Assembly (NCBI GenBank): GCA_013696185.1
Contig: JACCZA010000006.1
Span: 1-8,034 of the forward strand
DNA: 8,034 nucleotides
Origin: Actinomycetota bacterium
Lineage (GTDB): Bacteria > Actinomycetota > Thermoleophilia > Gaiellales > Gaiellaceae
Reading direction: 5' to 3'
Below are positions 1 to 4,888 of the stretch, piece after piece (the first letter of the stretch is position 1; each line of letters starts with the position of its first letter). Under the pieces are notes generated by a model. The model did not search any database. It worked only from the letters and a program-made list of their open reading frames with translations, and was not told the origin of the DNA. A program made the translations under genes and the position numbers.

Positions 1-345
1 GTGATCGAGGCCATCCTCTCGCACGCCGAGCACCTCGGGCTGCCGCGCGACACGCCGCTGAAGCGGACGCTGTTCGCCTGCGACGAGCTCTCGGGCTTCG
101 TCCATGCCTGTGGCCTCGTGCGGCCGGACGGGATCGAGACGCTCGAGCCGAAGTCGGTGCGCAAGAAGCTCAAGCAGCCGTCCTTCGCCGCGGGCGTGCA
201 CCGGGACGAGGTGTACGCGGGCGCGGAGCTGCTCGGGCTCGAGCTTGACGAGCACATCCGCAACGTCGTCGAGGCGCTGCGGCCGATCGCGCCGCAGCTC
301 GGCCTACGCACGGCTGCCGCGGCGGAGGCCGACGCCGAGGTCTGA
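1..345 (+). CDS. HD-superfamily hydrolase, C-terminal part (5' truncated by window)
   Basis: This is the last 114 codons of a predicted HD-domain metal-dependent phosphohydrolase of the small HDIG type. The visible part opens inside the domain with IEAILSHAEHLGLP. It continues with LKRTLFACDELSGFVHACGLVRP, then a KSVRKKLKQPSFAAGVHRD stretch and GAELLGLELDEHI. This order (conserved His, then A-D-E-L-x-G, then a basic KSV..K segment and FAAGV) is how these roughly 185-residue proteins end. The first, metal-binding HD motif lies to the left of the window, so the GTG at position 1 is almost certainly an internal Val codon and not the start. The last 15 or so residues are an Ala/Glu-rich tail. The true substrate is unknown; the family is annotated only as predicted hydrolase. 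Its stop is followed at once by a hairpin, and the IS lies 76 bp further on without disrupting the gene. The family call is fairly firm, the function is not. Confidence 0.8.
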   Translation: MIEAILSHAEHLGLPRDTPLKRTLFACDELSGFVHACGLVRPDGIETLEPKSVRKKLKQPSFAAGVHRDEVYAGAELLGLELDEHIRNVVEALRPIAPQLGLRTAAAAEADAEV

Positions 346-366
346 CCCTCGGGTGCCGCCCGGGGG
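346..366 (+). terminator. GC hairpin directly after the HD hydrolase stop
   Basis: An 8-bp stem (CCCTCGGG pairing with CCCGGGGG, one T-G pair) with the 5-nt loop TGCCG begins at the first base after the TGA. There is no T-run after it, so it is not a textbook intrinsic terminator. T-less hairpins at gene ends are common in high-GC actinobacteria. Role inferred. Confidence 0.4.
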
Positions 367-420
367 CCGGCGGCGTCACCGATCCGGCACATGCTCGCGC
401 AACAGACGCCTCGATCGCCC

Positions 421-426
421 GCTAGC
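421..426. repeat. Target-site duplication, left copy (GCTAGC)
   Basis: Hexamer GCTAGC next to the left IS end, identical to 1489-1494. It matches the NCTAGN target preference of IS481. On the minus strand it supplies the TAG stop of the transposase. Confidence 0.9.
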
Positions 427-1390
427 TGTCCTGCCTACAGAGGTTCTGAACGCGGCTGATCGGGGGTCGGTCTCCGAGTGAGCTGTGCGGTCTGGCCCTG
501 TTGTAGTGCTCGAGCCAGTGTGGCAGAGCGCGCTGACGGGCGGCGCTGTCGCGGTAACGGACGCCGTAGGCCCACTCGCGCGCCATCGTCTGGTGGAAGC
601 GTTCGACTTTGCCGTTCGTGCGGGGACGGTAGGGCTGGGTCGTGAGCTGCTTGATCGCGTGATCGGCGAGCAGGCTGCAGAAGGCGCGGCTGTGGGTGTA
701 GCACCAGGCGTTGTCGGTCATCAGCCGCTTGGCCTGGATGCCGTGCTGCTCGAAGAAGTGCAGTGCGCGTCTGGTGAAGGCGACGACGGTGTCGGCGCGC
801 TGGTCGGGGAGCAGCTCGGCGTAGGCGAGGCGCGAGTGGTCGTCGACGACGGCGTGAGCGTAGTCGTATCCGACCGCGGCCCGTTTCTCGGCCCCGGTCG
901 TGCGTCGGTCGCCGGTGACGGCGTGACCGGGGCGGTCGAAGCGCGCGTAGCTCGCTGTGTCCATGTGCAGCAGGTCGCCCGGGCAGGGCCACTCGTAGCG
1001 GTTCGCCGGCTCGCGTGCAGCGCGCTCGCGGCGGGAGCAGCCGTGGCGGCCGAGCGTCTTCGAGACCGTCGCGTGTGGGTGGCCGAGCCGGGCGGCGAGC
1101 TGGCGCGGTCCCCAGCCAGTCTTGCGGCGTGCCTCGCAGATCCGCTCCTGATCGCCCGGCGAGAGCATGCGCGGGCAGCATCGCGGCCGGCTCGAGCGGT
1201 CGAGCAGGCAAGCGAGCGATGCCCGCTCGGCTGAGCTCGCGTCGCGCCAGCGGTGCCACCACGTGCAGGCGGTCGCCGGCGAAACGCCATGGCGTCTCGC
1301 CGCTTCCCGGATCGAGACGCCGCCCTCGATCACGCCGACCAGCGCGAACCGGCCAGCCAATCCGAGCTTCGCGTTACGGTGCAACTGCAT
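422..1390 (-). CDS. IS481-family DDE transposase
   Basis: A complete 322-residue transposase that cuts and joins the IS ends through an RNase H-fold, two-metal active site. An N-terminal helix-turn-helix covers about residues 15-48 (SIREAARRHGVSPATACTWW), followed by a second DNA-binding helical region at about 80-118. The catalytic rve core runs from about 135 to 300, with the triad D144 (HMDTA), D226 (MTDNAWCY) and E263 (NGKVERFHQTM). The 36-residue gap between the second Asp and the Glu is the usual DD(35-36)E spacing. The end has the family signature YNRARPHSSLGDRPPISR. The ATG start is supported by a strong AAGGAGGG six nt or less upstream, but that site lies inside a long inverted repeat. 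The stop codon TAG lies entirely in the target duplication and the last Ser codon straddles the IS border. No frameshift or lost residue is seen, so it is probably active. Confidence 0.95.
   Translation of the reverse strand: MQLHRNAKLGLAGRFALVGVIEGGVSIREAARRHGVSPATACTWWHRWRDASSAERASLACLLDRSSRPRCCPRMLSPGDQERICEARRKTGWGPRQLAARLGHPHATVSKTLGRHGCSRRERAAREPANRYEWPCPGDLLHMDTASYARFDRPGHAVTGDRRTTGAEKRAAVGYDYAHAVVDDHSRLAYAELLPDQRADTVVAFTRRALHFFEQHGIQAKRLMTDNAWCYTHSRAFCSLLADHAIKQLTTQPYRPRTNGKVERFHQTMAREWAYGVRYRDSAARQRALPHWLEHYNRARPHSSLGDRPPISRVQNLCRQDS
427..459 (+). repeat. IS481-type terminal inverted repeat, left (transposase 3' side)
   Basis: Begins TGTCCTGCCTACAG and contains GTTCTGAAC at 443-451, then GCGGCTGA. 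Aligned with the reverse complement of 1459-1488, about 26 of 30 positions agree, with gaps of 1 and 2 nt. The left end overlaps the last ten or so codons of the transposase. Confidence 0.88.
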
Positions 1391-1394
1391 CCGA

Positions 1395-1446
1395 GCCCTC
1401 CTTCGAGCCGTGGTCTTTGGCGAGACCCACAGCCTCGAAGGAGGGC
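1395..1446 (-). promoter_or_regulatory. Inverted repeat that buries the transposase ribosome binding site
   Basis: The arms at 1395-1407 and 1434-1446 are perfectly complementary over 13 bp. The 26-nt loop can partly pair with itself (GTGGTCT at 1410-1416 with AGACCCAC at 1423-1430, one bulge). In minus-strand mRNA the 3' arm contains AAGGAGGG, the only good ribosome binding site of the transposase, and the ATG follows four nt after the stem. The 5' arm is therefore a complete anti-Shine-Dalgarno sequence. By analogy with other IS families, transcripts reading in from outside would fold and be translated poorly. I could not identify the IS's own promoter. Confidence 0.65.
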
Positions 1447-1458
1447 CGGACGAATCCC

Positions 1459-1488
1459 TCAGCCGTTCAGAACGTGTGTAGCACGTCA
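1459..1488 (-). repeat. IS481-type terminal inverted repeat, right (transposase 5' side)
   Basis: Read on the minus strand it begins TGACGTGCTACACAC, then GTTCTGAAC and GGCTGA, matching the left end. It lies upstream of the transposase gene, where the IS promoter is expected. Confidence 0.88.
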
Positions 1489-1494
1489 GCTAGC
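1489..1494. repeat. Target-site duplication, right copy (GCTAGC)
   Basis: Second copy of GCTAGC, directly after the right IS end at 1488. GCTAGC is itself a palindrome, so direct and inverted copies look alike. It belongs outside the element because both inverted repeats then start with TG, as in IS481. Confidence 0.9.
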
Positions 1495-1601
1495 GGGGTC
1501 TGACCCTGGTGGAAGCGCGCTCTACTCCGAACGGCCCGGGGTCAGCGGTTCGCTCGCGCGGCCGGACTCGCGGCGCTCGCCACCCGGCTCGCCGTGGTCG
1601 A
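1495..1601. other. Intergenic stretch between IS and aminotransferase gene end
   Basis: This 107-bp stretch has no convincing gene. It starts with the palindrome-like GGGTCTGACCC (1496-1506) and holds a partial inverse GGGGTCA (1538-1544). No clear terminator for the aminotransferase gene is visible on the minus strand. Confidence 0.4.
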
Positions 1602-2693
1602 TCAGGCGGTGCGCGCCGCGAGCGCCGCCAGGAGCCGCTCGAGGTCATCGTCGCTCGTCCACCAGCCGCACGAGACCCGCAGGAGGCCCGTGCCGGGCAA
1701 GTCGCGCACGACCACGCCCGCGCCGTGGAGGTCGAGGACGAGCGCGGCCGGATCCGACTCGGGACGGATGCTCACGAGCGTGGCGTGACCCGGCTCGGTC
1801 ACCACGTCGAAGCGCTCCGCGAGGAGCGCACGGCAGCGGGCGGCCATCGCCGCGGCACGCTCGAAGCGCCACGGCGGATGCACGTCGAGCGCCGCCTCGA
1901 GACCGGCGAGCGACGGCGTCGGCAGCCACCCCGTGTCGAAGCGCGCCGCACCCTCCTTCGGCCGGAAGTCGCCGTCTCGCTCGTAGCCGTCCTGCCCGAA
2001 GTAGCTCGGAGCGAGGACGGCGAGCGACTCCGGCTCGCGGACGACCAGCGCGCCCGTCGAGTCCGGCCCGCAGAGCCACTTCTGCCCCGAGATCGTCACG
2101 TACTCGAACGCGCTCGCCCGGACGTCGATGGCGCCGACCGACTGCGCTCCGTCCACCAGCACCGGCAGGCCCGTCTCCTCGCGCAGTTCGTGGACGGGCA
2201 GCACGTGACCCGTCACCCACGAGACGTGCTGGAGCGCGATCAGGCGCGTACGGGGCGTGATCTCGGCCCTGATCAGCTCGAGCGCCTGCGCCGCCGGGCG
2301 GCCGCTGATCTCCGCGACCCGGACCCGCGCCGGGCAGACGCCGAGCGCGCCGAGGAGGCCGAAGTGCTCGCGGTCCGTCGTCACGACCTCGTCGTCCGGC
2401 CCGAGGCGGAGCCCCGCGAGGACGATGTTGCACCCGTCCGTCGTGGACGTCGTGAGGGCGACCTGCTCCGGCTCGACGCCCACCTGAGCCGCCAGCTTGG
2501 CGCGCACCCGCTCGCGCAGCGCCAGGACCCCCTCGAAGTAGGCGCGACCGCCGCGACCCTGCTCGGCCTCCTCGGCCTGTCGCGCGGCGACGGCCTCGAG
2601 CGTCGGCCGCGCGAGCGGCCCGAACGTGCCCGCGTTCAGGTACGCGATCCGCTCGAGCACGGGAAAGAGCGCGCGCGCCTGCTCGAAGCTCAT
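1602..2693 (-). CDS. Class V PLP-dependent aminotransferase / lyase-like enzyme
   Basis: A 363-residue cytosolic fold-type I PLP enzyme of the aminotransferase class V group (cysteine desulfurase, isopenicillin-N epimerase and EgtE-like relatives). It opens with RIAYLNAGTFGPL, the substrate-loop start of the family. It then has TTSTTDGCNIVLAGL (phosphate-binding region, about 81-95), EHFG with the ring-stacking His at 110, VDGAQSVG with Asp181 and Gln184, and the PLP lysine K205 in ISGQKWLCGPDSTG. The usual SGHK has Gln for His. The C-terminal LRVSCGWWTSDDDLERLL is the small domain. There is no active-site Cys loop of the RxGHHC type, so a SufS-like desulfurase is unlikely. An isopenicillin-N-epimerase-like or C-S lyase-like role fits better, but the substrate is unknown. 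Its ATG overlaps the stop of the upstream nuclease gene by four nt, so translation is probably coupled. Confidence 0.88.
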   Translation of the reverse strand: MSFEQARALFPVLERIAYLNAGTFGPLARPTLEAVAARQAEEAEQGRGGRAYFEGVLALRERVRAKLAAQVGVEPEQVALTTSTTDGCNIVLAGLRLGPDDEVVTTDREHFGLLGALGVCPARVRVAEISGRPAAQALELIRAEITPRTRLIALQHVSWVTGHVLPVHELREETGLPVLVDGAQSVGAIDVRASAFEYVTISGQKWLCGPDSTGALVVREPESLAVLAPSYFGQDGYERDGDFRPKEGAARFDTGWLPTPSLAGLEAALDVHPPWRFERAAAMAARCRALLAERFDVVTEPGHATLVSIRPESDPAALVLDLHGAGVVVRDLPGTGLLRVSCGWWTSDDDLERLLAALAARTA

Positions 2694-3505
2694 TCCACCC
2701 GCCGCTCGACGGGCGCGTGATCCGAGAGCAATCTGCCGGCCCGCCGGCGGCGCTCGTCCGGCCAGCGCTCCGTGGGAGTGGCGCCGGCTCCGCGGACGAG
2801 GACGTGGTCGATCCAGGGGCCGGTGCCCTCGAACCCCCACTCGGGCCCGGTCAGGTCGGACAGCGTCCACGAGCGCCCGGCCTTCAAGTTGAGGTCTCCC
2901 GCGAGGATGCACGGCTCGCCCGGACGGGCCAGCGCATCGGCGAAGACCGCCGCGCGCAGGAGCTCGGCGTCGGCGAGGCGCTCGTCGGCGCCGAAGCTCG
3001 TCGCGTGGAGGTTCGCGACGAGCGCCGTCGTGCCGTCCTCCCGCTGGACGCGCGCCGCCTGGCAGACGCGGCGCTCCTTCGCCCACGCGAGCCGGGCGAC
3101 GGGCGCCAGCCCGAGCCAGCGCGCCTGCGCACGCCGGAAGCGCCGCGCATTGAGGACGATCCAGTCGCGCGCGAGCACGCGGAGCTCCGGCGCGAGCAGG
3201 ATCGCGTTGGCCTGCCCCGTGAACGCCGAGCGCAGGATGCCGTGGTGGATCGTGAGCGCTCGTCCGACCTCTGCGCTCGAGGGAAGAGGCCCGATCCGCG
3301 GCGGCGCCGCTACCTCGCCGAGCGCCGTCATCCCGCTCCAGCGCCCGAGCTGCCCGAGCGCCCACGGCGGCACCTCCTGCAGACAGAGCACGTCCGGCCG
3401 GTCGGCGCTCGCCAGCTCGACCAGCGCGCGCAGCGGCGCCTCGCGCCCGGGCGGAACCGTGTTGCCGTGGAAGAGGTTCCAGCTGCGCACGAGGAGCGGG
3501 GTCAC
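2690..3505 (-). CDS. Endonuclease/exonuclease/phosphatase (EEP) family protein
   Basis: A 271-residue metal-dependent phosphodiesterase-fold protein with all the family's catalytic motifs in order. These are RSWNLFHGN with Asn10, VLCLQEV with metal-binding Glu44, NLHATSF with His167, AGDLNLK with Asp204 and Asn206, WIDHVLVRG with Asp233-His234, and the closing SDHAPVERRV with Asp262-His263. The fold covers DNases, exonuclease III, phospholipases and inositol phosphatases. The small size, with no signal peptide or membrane segment, suggests a cytosolic enzyme, but the substrate cannot be told. The GTG start at 3505 lies just ahead of the first beta-strand. It has no ribosome binding site and only a -10-like TAGACT nine nt upstream, so the mRNA may be leaderless. 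It is the first gene of a two-gene unit with the aminotransferase (ATGA overlap) and is divergent from the glycosyltransferase. Confidence 0.88.
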   Translation of the reverse strand: MTPLLVRSWNLFHGNTVPPGREAPLRALVELASADRPDVLCLQEVPPWALGQLGRWSGMTALGEVAAPPRIGPLPSSAEVGRALTIHHGILRSAFTGQANAILLAPELRVLARDWIVLNARRFRRAQARWLGLAPVARLAWAKERRVCQAARVQREDGTTALVANLHATSFGADERLADAELLRAAVFADALARPGEPCILAGDLNLKAGRSWTLSDLTGPEWGFEGTGPWIDHVLVRGAGATPTERWPDERRRRAGRLLSDHAPVERRVE

Positions 3506-3527
3506 GGGCGCACTAGTCTAGGCGCCC
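3506..3527. promoter_or_regulatory. 22-bp symmetrical bidirectional promoter between divergent starts
   Basis: The whole gap between the GTG at 3505 and the ATG at 3528 is 22 bp. GGGCGC (3506-3511) and GCGCCC (3522-3527) form its outer arms, so each start codon is preceded by GCGCCC. The AT-containing core has TAGTCT (3514-3519) on plus, 8 nt before the ATG. On minus it has TAGACT (3520-3515), 9 nt before the GTG. Both fit the actinobacterial TANNNT -10 box placed for leaderless transcripts. No ribosome binding site precedes either gene, and no convincing -35 is seen. Confidence 0.45.
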
Positions 3528-4580
3528 ATGCGCGTCGTCCTGGCCGACCCGCCGGCCTACACCCCGCCCTACGACCACGCGCTCGCCGCCGCACTCGTCC
3601 GCGCCGGTGCCGAGGTGGAGCTCGTCACCTCGCGTTTCCGCTTCGGCTCGACCCCGCCGGCGGAGGGCTACCGCCGCCGCGAGCTCTTCTATCCGCTCTC
3701 CTCCCGCCTCTTTCGCCGCTCGCGCCTGCGCCTGCCGCTGAAGCTCGCCGAGCACCCGGTCGGGATGGCGCGCCTCGCGGCGCTCGCGGCCGACGTCGTG
3801 CACGTGCAGTGGCTGGCGCTCCCCGCGCTCGACCGCCGTCTCCTGCGGGCACGCGCGCCGCTCGTGTTCACGGCGCACGACCTCCTGCCGCGCCGCACCG
3901 CCGGGCGTCGCTCGCTCTGGCTCGGGCTCTTCTCCCGCTTCGAGCGGATCGTCGTCCACAGCCGCCGCGGCCTGCGCGTGCTCGAGGAGCTCGGCGTCGC
4001 GCCCTCGCGCCTGCGCGTCATCCCCCATCCCGTCTTCCCGAGCGCCCCCGAGCGGCGCGACGACGGGCGGACAGTCCTCTTCTTCGGCGTGATCCGCGCC
4101 TACCGGGGGCTGCCCGACGCGCTCCGCGCCGTGCGACAGGTCGAGGGGGCCCGCCTGCTCGTGGCCGGGGATCCGGTCGAGCTCGACCGCGTGGTGCGCG
4201 AGACGGGTGAGCGCGTCGAGTGGCGGCTCGGCTACCTCTCCGAGGCGGAGGTCGACCGCGCGCACGGGGACGCGACGGTCGCTGTCTTTCCCTACCGCCC
4301 CGAGATCGACCAGAGCGGCTCGCTCCTGCGCGCCCTCGGGGCAGGCGTCCCGGCCGTGGTCTACGACGTCGGCGGCCTCGCCGAGCCCGTGCGGGCCTTC
4401 GCGGCGGGGCGGGTCGTCAGACCCGGAGACGTCGAGGGGCTTGCCGCCGCCATCCGCGAGCTGCTCGACGACGAGGGCGCGCTCGCCGAGGCCCGGGCCG
4501 GTGCCGAGCGTGCGCGGCGCGCGCTCACCTGGGACGCCTCAGCGGCTGCCCATCTCGCGCTCTACCGGGAGCTGGCGTGA
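3528..4580 (+). CDS. GT4-family glycosyltransferase (GT-B fold)
   Basis: A 350-residue GT-B retaining glycosyltransferase that should move a sugar from a nucleotide-sugar donor to an unknown acceptor. The N-terminal acceptor domain has the family-like opening MRVVLADPP, ALVRAGAEVELVTSRF (about 22-37), VVHVQWL (90-96), VFTAHDLLP (113-121) and IVVHSRRG (141-148). The linker has VIPHPVF (165-171). The C-terminal donor domain begins LFFGVIRAYRGLPDALRAV (185-203), with Arg at the place of the usual phosphate-binding Lys. It ends with FPYRPEIDQSGSLLRALGAG and VYDVGGLAE (254-286). Glu259 can be the first Glu of the EX7E motif, but position 267 is Leu. There is no signal peptide or membrane helix, so it is probably a cytosolic or peripheral membrane enzyme. 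It opens an operon: its TGA overlaps the next gene's GTG (GTGA, four nt), and the GH15 gene follows. The donor sugar is not predictable. Confidence 0.88.
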   Translation: MRVVLADPPAYTPPYDHALAAALVRAGAEVELVTSRFRFGSTPPAEGYRRRELFYPLSSRLFRRSRLRLPLKLAEHPVGMARLAALAADVVHVQWLALPALDRRLLRARAPLVFTAHDLLPRRTAGRRSLWLGLFSRFERIVVHSRRGLRVLEELGVAPSRLRVIPHPVFPSAPERRDDGRTVLFFGVIRAYRGLPDALRAVRQVEGARLLVAGDPVELDRVVRETGERVEWRLGYLSEAEVDRAHGDATVAVFPYRPEIDQSGSLLRALGAGVPAVVYDVGGLAEPVRAFAAGRVVRPGDVEGLAAAIRELLDDEGALAEARAGAERARRALTWDASAAAHLALYRELA

Positions 4581-4888
4581 TCCGGCGCAGCCGCTTCGCG
4601 GAGCTCGTCGAGCGCCAGCTCGACCTGTTCGAGCGCGAGCAGGCCGAGCTGCTCGACGAGTGCGCGACGCTCGAGCGCGCGTTCGCCGCGGCCACGCGAG
4701 AGAGCTCCGAGGAGCGCTACGGACAGCTCAGCGAGTGCCTCGAGGACGCCACGGAGGCGCTCGAGGACCTCCGCGACTTCTACGCGGCCTCGCTGGAGGA
4801 GGAGGCAGCGCGGGAGTACCGCCGCGCGTTCGCGCGTGCCGCCCGCAGGCGCCTGCCGCAGCTCTCGCCGGCGCAGGACGACCACTAG
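4577..4888 (+). CDS. Small charged coiled-coil protein of unknown function
   Basis: I do not recognise this 103-residue protein. The GTG start at 4577 overlaps the glycosyltransferase stop and has GGGAG five nt ahead. The TAG stop shares its G with the GTG of the GH15 gene, so the three genes are translationally coupled. The sequence is almost wholly helix-forming and very rich in Glu, Arg, Ala and Leu, with one proline-containing stretch near the end (RRLPQLSPAQDDH). Hydrophobic residues recur with heptad-like spacing in ELVERQLDLFEREQAELLDE (residues 9-28) and LEDATEALEDLRDFYAASLE (about 55-74), which suggests a coiled coil or helical hairpin. Cys29 and Cys54 are its only cysteines. There is no signal peptide or transmembrane segment. 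Being locked between two sugar enzymes suggests an accessory or scaffold role for one of them, but that is inference. Lengthening the frame upstream would only overlap the glycosyltransferase. Confidence 0.8.
   Translation: MIRRSRFAELVERQLDLFEREQAELLDECATLERAFAAATRESSEERYGQLSECLEDATEALEDLRDFYAASLEEEAAREYRRAFARAARRRLPQLSPAQDDH

Larger units (their letters stand above)
421..1494 (-). mobile_element. IS481-family insertion sequence with 6-bp target duplication
   Basis: The element itself runs from 427 to 1488 (1062 bp, close to the roughly 1.05 kb of IS481). Both ends start with TG and form imperfect inverted repeats of about 30 bp. They share TGC(C)TACA, an identical 9-bp block GTTCTGAAC, and GGCTGA. 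Outside both ends sits the same hexamer GCTAGC (421-426 and 1489-1494). It fits the NCTAGN target and 6-bp duplication described for Bordetella IS481. One intact transposase fills the element on the minus strand. The perfect duplication and unbroken reading frame suggest a fairly recent insertion. It landed between the HD hydrolase gene and the aminotransferase gene and breaks neither. Confidence 0.93.

Noticed and set aside
485..1234. Plus-strand open frame across the transposase gene
   Set aside because: Val/Gly/Ala-rich shadow of the intact DDE transposase.
1509..2720. Long plus-strand open frame (about 400 codons) opposite the aminotransferase gene
   Set aside because: Arg/Glu-rich shadow frame produced by high third-position GC. 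The opposite strand has a full class V aminotransferase with all motifs.
2694..3365. Upstream extension of the aminotransferase frame to about 587 codons
   Set aside because: The extension is low-complexity Ala/Arg-rich sequence in another frame of the intact EEP gene. The ATG at 2693 in the ATGA overlap begins right before the conserved N-terminus.
4207..4887. N-terminal extension of the GH15 protein to 824 residues
   Set aside because: It overlaps the glycosyltransferase and the small gene in another frame and is Arg/Pro/Ser-rich. The conserved GH15 N-terminus begins right after the GTG at 4888.
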